Source of the DNA: Mycolicibacterium crocinum
GTDB lineage: Bacteria > Actinomycetota > Actinomycetes > Mycobacteriales > Mycobacteriaceae
Length of the DNA stretch: 64,000 nucleotides
NCBI RefSeq assembly: GCF_022370635.2
Contig: NZ_CP092362.2
Coordinates: 1,426,001-1,490,000, forward strand
Direction of reading: 5' to 3'
How positions within the stretch are numbered: the stretch's first letter is position 1; each line of letters begins with the position of its first letter. Shown piece after piece: positions 27,890 to 37,445 of the stretch. The translations under genes and the position numbers were made by a program. Below the pieces are notes generated by a model. It saw nothing but the letters and a program-made list of their open reading frames with translations, was not told the origin of the DNA and made no database searches.

Positions 27890-28329
27890 GTGCCTACGTA
27901 CACGCCGAAGGCGGGTGACACCACGCGTTCGTGGTACGTCATCGACGCCACCGACGTGGTGCTCGGCCGGCTCGCCGTCGCGGCAGCAAACCTGTTGCGC
28001 GGCAAGCACAAGCCGACATTCACGCCGAATGTGGACGGTGGCGATTTCGTCATCGTCATCAATGCCGACAAGATCGCCGTCAGCGGCGACAAGCTCCAGA
28101 CCAAGATGGCCTACCGTCACTCGGGTTACCCCGGTGGTCTGCGGGCGCGCACGCTCGGCGACGAGATGAACAAGCATGCCGATCGTGTCGTCGAGCGGGC
28201 CATCGTCGGGATGCTGCCGCACAACAAGCTGAGCCGGCAGATCCAGAAGAAGCTGAAGGTCTACGCGGGCCCGGATCATCCGCATGCCGCGCAGCAGCCG
28301 ATTCCGTTCGAGATCAAGCAGGTGGCGCA

Positions 28330-28333
<4 letters not shown>
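27890..28333 (+). CDS. rplM: 50S ribosomal protein L13
   Basis: Full-length L13 of 147 aa with the family blocks [36 protein letters not shown] and [14 protein letters not shown] 27890 preceded by AAGAAGG gives the normal N-terminus. Overlaps rpsI by 4 bp (GTGA), the conserved L13-S9 pair. Confidence 0.97.
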
Positions 28334-28833
<500 letters not shown>

Positions 28834-28858
28834 TCTGCCGCGTATCTACGCAACGACC

Positions 28859-28899
28859 CACCGGGCGTCGTCCAGCTTCACCGCTGGCGGCGCCCGGTG
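28859..28899 (+). terminator. Hairpin after rpsI
   Basis: CACCGGGCG (28859-28867) pairs with CGCCCGGTG (28891-28899), with an inner CCAGC/GCTGG stem. It lies 25 bp after the rpsI stop and likely ends the rplM-rpsI transcript. Confidence 0.65.
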
Positions 28900-28997
28900 C
28901 GTCGTTTGTGGCCTGGGTCACATGACGTGTGGGCTGCTCAGCGTGCGTGTCGCGATCAATTATTAAGTTTTCGTTTGAGTGCATGGTCGTTCGGAAA

Positions 28998-29140
28998 GCC
29001 TTTGGGAGGCCGGCGGCAACGTCGGCTGCCCGAGGTAGGAGGCGGGACCCTTCGGGGGGTCGGTGTCCTCCTTCGGGGCTGTGAGGTGATGACTCCCGCA
29101 GCCTTGACTCCCTGCCAATACAGGAAGAAAAGGAGCGAAC
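28998..29140 (+). promoter_or_regulatory. Structured GC-rich leader before a secreted protein gene
   Basis: The 307 bp between rpsI and the next gene hold no ORF. Its right half can fold into successive hairpins: AGGAGG (29037-29042) with CCTCCT (29067-29072), enclosing GACCC/GGGTC; then GGCTG (29077-29081) with CAGCC (29099-29103); then CCTG/CAGG just before the AAGGAG ribosome site. This could be a regulatory leader or riboswitch-like RNA. I could not match it to a known class. Confidence 0.35.
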
Positions 29141-29608
29141 ATGAACACGTTCACGAAGACGGCCGCTGGTGCGGTTCTCGGCGGGTCACTGCTCGTCGCG
29201 GGTGGTTTCGGACTCGCGAGCGCGGCTCCGGAGGCCCCCGCGCCCCAGCCCCAGGCACAGTCTGTGGTGGGTGACGGCAAGGTCAACGTCACGCTGTCCG
29301 TCAACGGCCAGCAGCTCGGCGTCATCCAAGATGTGACGCTGACCAACGCTGAGTCCCTCGCGACCGCGGTGTGCCCGGGTGATGACCTGGCGTCGCGCCT
29401 CGGCGAGCTGGACACCAACCAAATCCAGACCCTTCCGGTGTGCGCCAGCGTGACCGGTGGCCTGAGCTACACCTTCACCCAGAACGGCCCGGGTAACTCC
29501 GAGGTCGCCCAGGGTCAGGGCCACGGCAACGGCAGCATCGGTTCCCCCACCACGAGCGCGGTCCCGACGCCCGCGCCCGCCGAGACGCCGATGACCGGCA
29601 GCCGGTAA
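29141..29608 (+). CDS. Small secreted protein, unknown function
   Basis: Protein of 155 aa with a signal peptide (MNTFTKTAAGAVLGGSLLVA, cleavage near ASAAP), a Pro/Ala/Gln linker, a compact domain of about 80 residues with two cysteines (TAVCPGDD and LPVCASV) likely disulfide-bonded, and a Gly/Pro-rich tail. Family not recognised. AAGGAG gives a good ribosome site. It is inserted between rpsI and glmM, which are adjacent in M. tuberculosis. Confidence 0.8.
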   Translation: MNTFTKTAAGAVLGGSLLVAGGFGLASAAPEAPAPQPQAQSVVGDGKVNVTLSVNGQQLGVIQDVTLTNAESLATAVCPGDDLASRLGELDTNQIQTLPVCASVTGGLSYTFTQNGPGNSEVAQGQGHGNGSIGSPTTSAVPTPAPAETPMTGSR

Positions 29609-29627
29609 TCAGCTAGTACAAGCAGCG

Positions 29628-29660
29628 CACTGCCCGCACCCGAACTGGGTGCGGGCAGTG
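29628..29660 (+). terminator. 14-bp perfect hairpin terminator
   Basis: CACTGCCCGCACCC (29628-29641), loop GAACT, and its exact complement GGGTGCGGGCAGTG (29647-29660), then TTCGTTTGT. It ends the secreted-protein gene and insulates glmM. Confidence 0.85.
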
Positions 29661-29762
29661 TTCGTTTGTGAGCGGTTTCGGAGCAGTTGCGTTTCAGCGG
29701 CGACACGGTGATTTACCTCGTCGGTTGTGTCAGGGGCGGGCATTTATGAGAAGTTTGTCCGC

Positions 29763-31100
29763 ATGGGTCGACTGTTCGGGACCGACGGGGTCCGCGGCGT
29801 CGCCAACCGGGAACTGACCGCTGAGCTGGGCTTGGCGTTGGGAGCGGCGGCGGCGCGTCGCCTGGCCCCGATGCGAGGCTCGGGCCGGCGAGTCGCGGTC
29901 ATCGGCCGCGATCCGCGGGCCAGCGGCGAGATGCTCGAGGCGGCGGTGATCGCCGGTGTCACCAGTGAGGGCGTGGACGTGCTGCGCGTGGGGGTGCTGC
30001 CCACCCCGGCGGTGGCCCGCCTGACTGCCGCCTACGGTGCTGACTTCGGCGTGATGATCTCCGCGTCCCACAACGCCATGCCGGACAACGGCATCAAGAT
30101 CTTCGGCCCCGGCGGCCATAAGCTAGACGACGACGCCGAGGACCGCATCGAAGAACTAGTCGCCCAGGGTCCCGGGCTGCGACCGGTGGGCGCCGACATC
30201 GGGCGCGTCCGCGACGCCCGCGACGCGCTGGAGCGCTACCTGAACCATGTCCGCGCGGCGGCGCCGGTCCGGTTGGACGGCATCACCGTGGTGGTCGACT
30301 GCGCCAACGGCGCGGCATTCCAGGCCGCGCCCCGCGCCTACCACGCCGCGGGTGCCCGGGTCATCGCGATCAACGCCGAACCGGACGGCCTCAACATCAA
30401 CGAGGGCTGCGGATCCACGCACCTGGAGCAGGTGCAGGCCGCGGTCCTTCAACACGGGGCCGATCTCGGCTTGGCGCACGACGGCGACGCCGACCGCTGC
30501 CTGGCGGTGGATGCGGCCGGCCGAGTGGTCGACGGCGACGCCCTCATGGTGATCCTGGCACTGGCCATGCGGGAGGCCGGCGAGCTGGCCTCCGAGACGC
30601 TGGTCGCCACCGTGATGAGCAACCTCGGGTTGCACATCGCCATGCGTGAGGCCGGTATTACGGTGCGCACCACCGGTGTTGGCGATCGCTACGTCCTGGA
30701 GGAACTGCGCGCCGGCGAATACAGCCTCGGTGGTGAGCAGTCGGGCCACATCGTGATGCCCGCCCTGGGCACCACCGGTGACGGCATTGCAACTGGGCTG
30801 CGGTTGATGGCGCGGATGGCGCAGACCGGCTCGTCGCTGGCCGAGCTGGCCGCACCGATGCAGACACTGCCGCAGGTGCTGATCAACGTCGAGGTCGCCG
30901 ACAAGGCGACGGTGGCCGAAGCACCCGAAGTGCAGACCGCTGTGCGTGAGGCCGAGGCTGAACTCGGGGACACCGGACGAATCCTGTTGCGCCCGTCGGG
31001 AACCGAGCAGATGGTGCGCGTCATGGTGGAAGCCGCCGACGAGGACACCGCTCGGCAGCTGGCGGTGCGGATCGCCGAATCCGTCAGCGCGCAGAAGTGA
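29763..31100 (+). CDS. glmM: Phosphoglucosamine mutase
   Basis: Protein of 445 aa converting glucosamine-6-phosphate to glucosamine-1-phosphate for UDP-GlcNAc and peptidoglycan. Phosphoserine loop ISASHN (S102), metal site HDGDADRC, sugar-binding GGEQSGH and phosphate-binding [12 protein letters not shown] are all present. ATG 29763 gives the universal [12 protein letters not shown] start. Same order as Rv3441c. GlmS, the preceding enzyme in the pathway, is encoded 3.7 kb downstream. Confidence 0.97.
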   Translation: MGRLFGTDGVRGVANRELTAELGLALGAAAARRLAPMRGSGRRVAVIGRDPRASGEMLEAAVIAGVTSEGVDVLRVGVLPTPAVARLTAAYGADFGVMISASHNAMPDNGIKIFGPGGHKLDDDAEDRIEELVAQGPGLRPVGADIGRVRDARDALERYLNHVRAAAPVRLDGITVVVDCANGAAFQAAPRAYHAAGARVIAINAEPDGLNINEGCGSTHLEQVQAAVLQHGADLGLAHDGDADRCLAVDAAGRVVDGDALMVILALAMREAGELASETLVATVMSNLGLHIAMREAGITVRTTGVGDRYVLEELRAGEYSLGGEQSGHIVMPALGTTGDGIATGLRLMARMAQTGSSLAELAAPMQTLPQVLINVEVADKATVAEAPEVQTAVREAEAELGDTGRILLRPSGTEQMVRVMVEAADEDTARQLAVRIAESVSAQK

Positions 31101-31149
31101 TCTAAAGAAAGCCGGAACCGGATCGGGCGTTCGTGCGTCATACCCGGGT

Positions 31150-31431
31150 ATGGGTAACACGCGCGTGGACTGTGTCGCGGTACGCGCTGCCGCACAACGT
31201 TTCGACGCTGCCGCCGCTGTGCTCGACGGTGCGGCGTCGAGCCGGTTCGGTTTCGACGGCTCTGTCGCGGGGCGGATGCACACCGCGCACGGTGACGCGG
31301 TGCGGGTCGCGCTGGAGCGGCTGACGGCTGCGGTCGCGCAATGGTCGCGGGCGGCCGAGGAAGTCGCCGCCGCGCTGCGCGTCACCGCCGACCGCTACGG
31401 TGACGCCGAGTTGCGCGCGGTGATCCGGTGA
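31150..31431 (+). CDS. Small helical T7SS-like (EspC-type) protein, Rv3440c-like
   Basis: Protein of 93 aa, almost all helix, ending DRYGDAELRAVIR. YGDAE fits the Y-x-x-x-D/E export signal of type VII secretion substrates, and the Ala-rich two-helix pattern resembles the EspC/DUF2580 group. The next gene overlaps its stop (GTGA), so the two products may pair, as EspC-like and EspB/EspA-like partners do. Position after glmM matches Rv3440c. Export is inferred. Confidence 0.65.
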   Translation: MGNTRVDCVAVRAAAQRFDAAAAVLDGAASSRFGFDGSVAGRMHTAHGDAVRVALERLTAAVAQWSRAAEEVAAALRVTADRYGDAELRAVIR

Positions 31432-32759
31432 CACTGGACATCGCTGCGCGACTGGCCTCGGCCCGGCCGTCGGTGGCCAACACCCAGGCGTACGTCACCG
31501 CCTGCCACGCTGTCGGTTACCAGCATCCGGACCTGACCGCGCACGCGGGCCAGATCGTCGAGTGGTTCGCCTGCGAGGACGGTCTGGACCTGGCCGTGCT
31601 GGATGCCGACTGTGCCGCGTTGCGGACGGCGGCGGGCGCCGCCGACGAGGCGGTGCGGGTTTCGCGTGATGGGCTGGCCGCTCTGACGGCGGCGTGGGAC
31701 GGTGAGTCGAGTTCTCGTGCAATCGAATTCGTCGATCGGCATTGCGCTGCCGGCGTCGTGGTGGCCGCAGCGCTGCGTACTGCGGCCGAGGCGTGTGAAG
31801 TATTGCGCGATGAGCTGGCACGCCGGGTCGACGAGAAGGTCGGTGCGGCAGTGTCGATCGATGATCGCCGCGCCGGTGAGCGGCCGACGTGGCTGGCTGC
31901 CGCGGCGACGGTGACGGGCGGGGGAGCGGAGCGGGAGGAGGCCGTCGAGGTCGTCACCCGACAGATCACCCCGTACGTCGACGCCGATATCCGTGGCGAC
32001 TGGCTCACCGCGATGCGATCGGCGACCTCAGCGGTCTCGGCCGCCTACGAGGATGCGCTACGGCAGCTGAATAGTTCTCCGACAGTACATTTCGAGGTGC
32101 CGGGACCGCTGGGAGCGCCGCCGCCTTTCAGTCCTGTGCCGCTGGCTCAGACGGTGCCCGCGGCTGCGGCGGTGCCTGCCCCGTCACCGACTCGTGCGCC
32201 CGTCGCGCCGCCGCCCATCGCCGAGCCGGAACCACCGCTGCCACAAGTGGCGACGAATGCCGCACCGGCTCAACCACTTCCACCCGCATCACCTGTCGAA
32301 CCGCCGCCGGTGCCCGCGCTCGATACACCTGCGGCCACCGGCATGCCCGCCCTGCCGACCATGCCCGATGTCGGTGGTGGCCTGTCCGGGCTGGTGGGGC
32401 AGATCACCGACGCGCTCAGCGGGTTGTTCGACAACATGCCGGATGATGCGGTGGATACCGGGGTACCCGAGCCCGACGACCCCGTCGACGAGAAGGACCC
32501 CGAAGCGCCGGATCCGGCGAAGGACGACGTGCCGGAACACGATCCGGCTGTCGAGGAGAAGCCACTCGAGGATGTGGCAGCCGAGGAACCGCCTGCCCCG
32601 GCCCCCGCCGAACCCGAACCCGGGCCGCCACCGCCGACACTGTCACCGGACCCAGCGCCGCCACCAACACCGCCCCCGTCGCCGCCGGTCGTCGAGCCGA
32701 CCGACGAGCAGACGCCGTGTGAGATCGCCGCCGACGAACTACCGCAGGTCGGTCGATGA
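31428..32759 (+). CDS. Large helical/Pro-rich T7SS-like protein, Rv3439c-like
   Basis: Protein of 443 aa. The first 220 residues are helical with a W-x-G-like turn (LTAAWDGESSSRAIEF). The rest is Pro/Ala-rich, then acidic (Glu/Asp/Pro repeats). A helical head with W-x-G-like motif and disordered tail is the layout of PPE/EspB-type and other WXG-related proteins. The 4-bp overlap with the EspC-like gene suggests a heterodimer. Function unknown; no ESX core genes are in the window. Confidence 0.6.
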   Translation: MTLDIAARLASARPSVANTQAYVTACHAVGYQHPDLTAHAGQIVEWFACEDGLDLAVLDADCAALRTAAGAADEAVRVSRDGLAALTAAWDGESSSRAIEFVDRHCAAGVVVAAALRTAAEACEVLRDELARRVDEKVGAAVSIDDRRAGERPTWLAAAATVTGGGAEREEAVEVVTRQITPYVDADIRGDWLTAMRSATSAVSAAYEDALRQLNSSPTVHFEVPGPLGAPPPFSPVPLAQTVPAAAAVPAPSPTRAPVAPPPIAEPEPPLPQVATNAAPAQPLPPASPVEPPPVPALDTPAATGMPALPTMPDVGGGLSGLVGQITDALSGLFDNMPDDAVDTGVPEPDDPVDEKDPEAPDPAKDDVPEHDPAVEEKPLEDVAAEEPPAPAPAEPEPGPPPPTLSPDPAPPPTPPPSPPVVEPTDEQTPCEIAADELPQVGR

Positions 32760-32884
32760 CCGACCGTGAACGACCTGTCGTACCGGCATCACAACGCCGC
32801 CTGCTGCGCCCGGCGGACGAACAACGCGCCGCGCGCCCACCGGTGATCAGGGCAGCAGCTGCTGCAATTCCTCGACCCAGCTGA
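32756..32884 (+). CDS. Possible small basic ORF overlapping the previous stop
   Basis: ATG at 32756 overlaps the previous stop as ATGA and opens a 42-codon frame (MTDRERPVVPASQRRLLRP...) that is Arg/Pro/Ala-rich. It overlaps the convergent LLM gene by 38 bp. The coupling-style overlap is the only support; no family is recognised, and it may be chance. Confidence 0.25.
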   Translation: MTDRERPVVPASQRRLLRPADEQRAARPPVIRAAAAAIPRPS

Positions 32885-33893
32885 TGTATTCGGCCGCGTC
32901 GGTGGTGGTCGGCGTGGCCAACAGCGTGGTCACACCGGCCTCGGCGAAAGCGGCAATGCGTTCCTTGACGAAGCCACGCGGGCCGATCAGGTTCACCTGG
33001 CGCACCAACTCGTCGGGCACCGCGGCGATCGCCTCGGCCTTGCGACCGGACAGGAAGAGGTCCTGGATGTGATCGGCCACCTCGCCGAACCCGTACCGGG
33101 TGGCCAGCTTGTGGTAGAAGTTCTGGCCCCGGGCACCCATCCCACCGATGTAGAGCGCCAGATGCGGCTTGGCCCAATTCAGCCGTTCCTCGACATCGTC
33201 GCCGATCGCCAGCGATACGCCGACCATCACGTCGAGGTCGCCAAGCGCGCTGTCGCGCTTGGCTTTTCCGGCCCGCAGCGCCTCGGCCCACACGTCATCG
33301 GCCTTCTCCGGGTAGAAGAAGACCGGCTGCCAGCCCTCGGCGATCTCGGCGGTCAGCTCGACGTTCTTGGGGCCGAGCGCGGCAATGGTGATCGGAATAC
33401 GTTCGCGGACAGGATGATTGATGAGCTGCAGCGGCTTGCCCAACCCGGTGCCCTGGTCGGCAGGCAGCGGGATCTGGTAGCTACGGCCCTGGTGCTGGAC
33501 GCGTTCGCGGCGCCAGACCTGCCTGCAGATGTCGACGACCTCCCGGGTGCGGCCCAGCGGCGCGTCAAACGGCACACCGTGGAAGCCCTCCACGACCTGG
33601 GGGCCGGAGGTGCCGATGCCGAGCCGGAAGCGGCCGTCGGAGACGAAGTCCAGCCCGGCCGCGGTCATCGCCAGCAGCGACGGTGTCCGGGTGTAAATGG
33701 GGAAGACGCCCGAGCCCAGCTCGATCGTCGACGTCTTGGCCGCCAGATAGCCGAGCTGGCTGACCGCGTCGTAGGAGTAGGCCTCCGCGACGAGGGCGAT
33801 GTCGACCCCGGCCTTCTCCAACACCACGATGTGCTCGACGGCCTCACGAAAGCCGCCTGAATAGTCCAGAAAGATTCCGGTGCGCATTGGCAC
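32847..33893 (-). CDS. LLM-class F420-dependent oxidoreductase, Rv3520c-like
   Basis: Protein of 348 aa, luciferase-like monooxygenase fold. Motifs LVAEAYSYDAVSQLGYLAAK, RFRLGIGTSGPQVVEGFHG and NHPVRERIPITIAALGPKN match a mycobacterial F420-binding LLM subfamily that includes Rv3520c. Substrate unknown. In M. tuberculosis Rv3520c lies near CYP142 (Rv3518c) in the sterol region; here the two homologues are about 11 kb apart and outside such a cluster. Confidence 0.85.
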   Translation of the reverse strand: MPMRTGIFLDYSGGFREAVEHIVVLEKAGVDIALVAEAYSYDAVSQLGYLAAKTSTIELGSGVFPIYTRTPSLLAMTAAGLDFVSDGRFRLGIGTSGPQVVEGFHGVPFDAPLGRTREVVDICRQVWRRERVQHQGRSYQIPLPADQGTGLGKPLQLINHPVRERIPITIAALGPKNVELTAEIAEGWQPVFFYPEKADDVWAEALRAGKAKRDSALGDLDVMVGVSLAIGDDVEERLNWAKPHLALYIGGMGARGQNFYHKLATRYGFGEVADHIQDLFLSGRKAEAIAAVPDELVRQVNLIGPRGFVKERIAAFAEAGVTTLLATPTTTDAAEYISWVEELQQLLP

Positions 33894-33929
33894 AGTAAAT
33901 CACCAACCAGTTGGTTGGGCGGTGTCGGG

Positions 33930-34781
33930 TTACTTCAGCAGAGCGACGATCCGCTCCTCGGTCGTCGCCGGCACGGAATCGGGATCGGGCACCTCGGTCT
34001 TGGGCAGCACGGCCTGCGGGTCGGCGAATTCCTGGTAGGTCTTGTCGCCGGTCAGGTGGAACAGCAGGAAGCCCGTCAGCAGCGCGCGGACCGTCTTCTG
34101 CGTCTTCTTGTCCGAACCCGGCATGCCGAGAACCTTGGCGAAGCGGCGCTTCTCGGCCAGCCCGGACGCTTCCGCCTTGCTGACGACCTGCAGCACCGAG
34201 CCCTTCCACGCTTCGGCCAGGTGCAGGGCATCAGTCCGCAGGGAGTGCAGATCGTCGGGCGTGCTGAGCACCAGGCCGGGCACCTTCAGCGACGCCGCCG
34301 GCTGCTCGGCGCCAGGCTTGGTCACCGTCGGGAACAGTGCCGCGACCGCCTTGGGCGCGCCGGAGGCCGCCCCGGACAGACCCGCCGCGGCGAACACCGC
34401 CGCCGAACCACCGAAGCCGTGCCCGGCCAGACCCAGTTTGGTGGGGTGCACGCTGATCTCGCCGGGGCCCAGCCGCACACCCGTGATGATGTCGAGTGTG
34501 GTGCCCAGGTCGACGGACAGGTTCAGGACCGAGGGGGCGAAGCCGCGCTCGGTGTTCGGGGCGGCGGCGACGATGCCCCACGACGCGAGGTGTTCCAGCG
34601 TTTTCACGTAGTGATCGACATCTGTGAGCCAATCGTGGCCGAAGGCCACACCGGGCAGATTGAACCCCGACGCCGGCGTGTAGACGATGCCGGGTAACCC
34701 GGCAAAGGCCAGGTCACCGCGCAGAACCTGATGGGGGCCGCGGCGGGTCAGCGCCGCGAAGAGCTTGCGTGTCCGGGCCAC
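33930..34781 (-). CDS. Alpha/beta-hydrolase-fold protein lacking nucleophile Ser, Rv3438-like
   Basis: Protein of 283 aa resembling dienelactone-hydrolase/chlorophyllase-type alpha/beta folds (GIVYTPASGFNLPGVAFGHD, WGIVAAAPNTERG). At the nucleophile elbow the G-x-S-x-G consensus reads G-H-G-F-G (residues 120-124), with Gly122 where Ser is needed, so it may be a non-catalytic or altered enzyme. Divergent from glmS, as Rv3438 is near Rv3436c. Confidence 0.7.
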   Translation of the reverse strand: MARTRKLFAALTRRGPHQVLRGDLAFAGLPGIVYTPASGFNLPGVAFGHDWLTDVDHYVKTLEHLASWGIVAAAPNTERGFAPSVLNLSVDLGTTLDIITGVRLGPGEISVHPTKLGLAGHGFGGSAAVFAAAGLSGAASGAPKAVAALFPTVTKPGAEQPAASLKVPGLVLSTPDDLHSLRTDALHLAEAWKGSVLQVVSKAEASGLAEKRRFAKVLGMPGSDKKTQKTVRALLTGFLLFHLTGDKTYQEFADPQAVLPKTEVPDPDSVPATTEERIVALLK

Positions 34782-34835
34782 CCCATGAACCTAGCGGACG
34801 AAGCGAACCCGCCCGCTGCACTACCCTGGGTAAAC

Positions 34836-36704
34836 ATGTGCGGAATCGTGGCTTACGTCGGGCATCGTCCTGCCCGCGGTGTCGTGGTCGATGCACTGCG
34901 GCGGATGGAATACCGCGGCTATGACTCCTCCGGGCTCGCCCTGCTCGACGGCGACGGCGGGCTGACCGTGCGTCGCCGGGCCGGCCGGCTGACCAATCTC
35001 GAGGAGGCGTTGGCCGAGACTGACGCCGAGGCTCTGGCCGGCACCGCAGGGATGGGCCACACCCGGTGGGCCACCCACGGCCGTCCCACCGATCGCAATG
35101 CCCACCCGCACCGCGACGCGGCCGGCAAGTTCGCCGTCGTGCACAACGGGATCATCGAGAACTTCGCCCCGCTGCGCCTCGAGTTGGAGGCCGACGGTGT
35201 GGAGTTCGCCAGCGACACCGACAGCGAGGTCGCGGTTCACCTGGTCGCCCAGGCCTACAAGCAGGGCCCGACGGCGGGCGACTTCGAAGCATCCGTGCTG
35301 GCCGTGCTGCGCCGGCTCGAAGGTCACTTCACGTTGGTGTTCGCCCACGCCGACGACCCCGGCACAATCATCGCCGCCCGGCGGTCCACCCCGCTGGTTG
35401 TCGGCATCGGCGACGGCGAGATGTTCATCGGCTCCGACGTCGCGGCGTTCATCGAGTTCACCAGGGACGCAGTCGAGTTGGGCCAGGACCAGGCGGTGGT
35501 GATCACCGCCGACGGCTACTCGATCACCGACTTCGACGGCAACGACGACACCGCGAATGCCCGCGAATTCCACATCGACTGGGACCTGTCGGCCGCTGAG
35601 AAGGGCGGCTACGACTACTTCATGCTCAAGGAGATCGCCGAGCAACCGGCGGCGGTCGCCGACACCCTGCTCGGCCATTTCGTCGACGGCCGCATAGTCC
35701 TCGACGAGCAGCGACTCAGCGATCAGGAACTGCGTGAGGTCGACAAGGTCTTCATCGTCGCCTGCGGCACCGCATTCCACTCCGGGCTGCTGGCCAAGTA
35801 CGCGATCGAGCATTGGACCCGTCTGCCGGTGGAAGTCGAGCTGGCCAGTGAGTTCCGCTACCGCGACCCGGTATTGGACCGCGGCACCCTGGTGATCGCG
35901 ATCTCCCAGTCCGGTGAGACCGCAGACACCCTCGAGGCGGTTCGGCACGCCAAGACGCAGAAGGCCAAGGTTCTGGCGATCTGCAACACCAACGGCAGCC
36001 AGATCCCGCGCGAGGCCGACGCGGTGCTCTACACCCGCGCCGGACCCGAGATCGGGGTGGCGGCCACCAAGACGTTCCTGGCCCAGATCGCCGCGAACTA
36101 CCTGGTCGGTCTGGCGCTGGCGCAGGCCCGCGGCACGAAGTACCCCGATGAGGTCGAGCGCGAGTATCACGAGCTGGAGTCGATGCCCGACCAGGTCTCC
36201 CGGGTGCTCGAGCACATCGGGCCCATCACCACGCTGGGTCAGCAGTTCGCGTCGTCGCCGACGGTGCTGTTCCTCGGCCGCCACGTCGGTTACCCGGTGG
36301 CGCTCGAGGGTGCGCTCAAGCTCAAGGAACTGGCATATATGCACGCCGAAGGCTTTGCCGCCGGCGAGCTCAAGCACGGTCCGATCGCGCTGATCGAGGA
36401 CGGCCTGCCCGTCATCGTGGTGATGCCGTCGCCGAAGAACGCCGCGACCCTGCACGCCAAGCTGCTGAGCAATATCCGCGAGATCCAGGCCCGCGGTGCG
36501 GTCACCATCGTGATCGCCGAGGAGGGCGACGACACGGTGCGGCCCTATGCTGACCACATCTTCGAAATACCGGCAGTGTCAACGCTTTTCCAGCCGCTGC
36601 TGTCCACGGTCCCGCTGCAGGTGTTCGCCGCCGCGGTGGCCCGGGCGCGCGGGTTCGACGTGGACAAGCCGCGCAACCTGGCCAAGTCCGTAACGGTCGA
36701 GTAG
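34836..36704 (+). CDS. glmS: Glutamine-fructose-6-phosphate aminotransferase (isomerizing)
   Basis: Protein of 622 aa: N-terminal Ntn glutaminase domain with catalytic Cys2 (MCGIVAYVG) and RMEYRGYDSSG, then two SIS isomerase domains (ISQSGETADT; LGRHVGYPVALEGALKLKE) and the C-terminal KPRNLAKSVTVE. Makes glucosamine-6-phosphate, feeding GlmM. TACCCT lies 8 nt before the ATG, so the mRNA may be leaderless; no glmS ribozyme sequence is visible. Confidence 0.97.
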   Translation: MCGIVAYVGHRPARGVVVDALRRMEYRGYDSSGLALLDGDGGLTVRRRAGRLTNLEEALAETDAEALAGTAGMGHTRWATHGRPTDRNAHPHRDAAGKFAVVHNGIIENFAPLRLELEADGVEFASDTDSEVAVHLVAQAYKQGPTAGDFEASVLAVLRRLEGHFTLVFAHADDPGTIIAARRSTPLVVGIGDGEMFIGSDVAAFIEFTRDAVELGQDQAVVITADGYSITDFDGNDDTANAREFHIDWDLSAAEKGGYDYFMLKEIAEQPAAVADTLLGHFVDGRIVLDEQRLSDQELREVDKVFIVACGTAFHSGLLAKYAIEHWTRLPVEVELASEFRYRDPVLDRGTLVIAISQSGETADTLEAVRHAKTQKAKVLAICNTNGSQIPREADAVLYTRAGPEIGVAATKTFLAQIAANYLVGLALAQARGTKYPDEVEREYHELESMPDQVSRVLEHIGPITTLGQQFASSPTVLFLGRHVGYPVALEGALKLKELAYMHAEGFAAGELKHGPIALIEDGLPVIVVMPSPKNAATLHAKLLSNIREIQARGAVTIVIAEEGDDTVRPYADHIFEIPAVSTLFQPLLSTVPLQVFAAAVARARGFDVDKPRNLAKSVTVE

Positions 36705-36708
36705 CCGG

Positions 36709-37377
36709 TCAGCCCAGCCGGGCGACCGCGTCCATGATGTCGGGAACCTCGGTACGGGTGGTGTAGTCGGGATGCACGTCGCTCCATGCGATCACGCCCG
36801 CAGTATCGAGAACCAGGACGGTGGGCATTGGCAGCTCGTAGCCGCCGTCGGCGTTCGCCTCTCGCAGATCGATGCCGAGCTGCTGGGTTACCGCCCGTGA
36901 TGCCTCCGATGGCGTGATGACGATGCCGAGCGCCGAGGCGATCTGGTTTCCGGGATCCGAGACCACGTCGAAGGTCAAGGCATTGGCTTCCGCGGTCGAC
37001 AGGGATCCGTCTGGCTTCTGGGGGCTGATGGCGATCAACGGAATTTCTCGCGCGGCCAGCGCCGGGACCAGTTGGTCCTGATAGGCCTTCAGCGCGAGAT
37101 TGCAGTACGGGCACCATGCGCCGCGGTAGAAAACCACAACAGCTGGGCGGTTTGCGCGCAGTGTGCTGATGCGGACCGGATTGCCTTGTGTATCAACGAG
37201 TTCCGGGTCCGGAAGTGGAGTGCCCGGCTGTGCGGCGCCGGGCGGCACGCCGTCGTCGACCATGCGCTTCTGGTCGGCGGTGAAAACCTCGATGGCCTCG
37301 GCAGGCAGATGACCCGCCATGCCCGCCTGTATCTGGGTGACCTGGGCCGCGATCGTGGCCGGTTCGGTGGTGGACAC
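36709..37377 (-). CDS. Peroxiredoxin-like AhpC/TSA protein
   Basis: Protein of 222 aa with a thioredoxin-fold AhpC/TSA domain and a CxxC-type motif GAWCPYC (C89, C92) preceded by VVVFYR. This peroxiredoxin-like family has a long N-terminal helical extension, as here. It would reduce peroxides or act as a thiol oxidoreductase. Convergent with glmS, and downstream of a TetR gene on the same strand. Confidence 0.85.
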   Translation of the reverse strand: MSTTEPATIAAQVTQIQAGMAGHLPAEAIEVFTADQKRMVDDGVPPGAAQPGTPLPDPELVDTQGNPVRISTLRANRPAVVVFYRGAWCPYCNLALKAYQDQLVPALAAREIPLIAISPQKPDGSLSTAEANALTFDVVSDPGNQIASALGIVITPSEASRAVTQQLGIDLREANADGGYELPMPTVLVLDTAGVIAWSDVHPDYTTRTEVPDIMDAVARLG

Positions 37378-37445
37378 ATTGACTCCCTAGTGGTTGACCT
37401 CCGTCGATCGTCGCGACCTAAAAATGGAGTGTCAATGCCAAAAAG

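Noticed and set aside
28998..29140. Leader annotated as a c-di-AMP (ydaO) or M-box riboswitch
   Set aside because: No match to the conserved cores could be found by eye; left as an unclassified structured leader.
34821..36557. 578-codon frame antisense to glmS
   Set aside because: Shadow of high-GC coding DNA; glmS in the opposite direction has complete catalytic domains.
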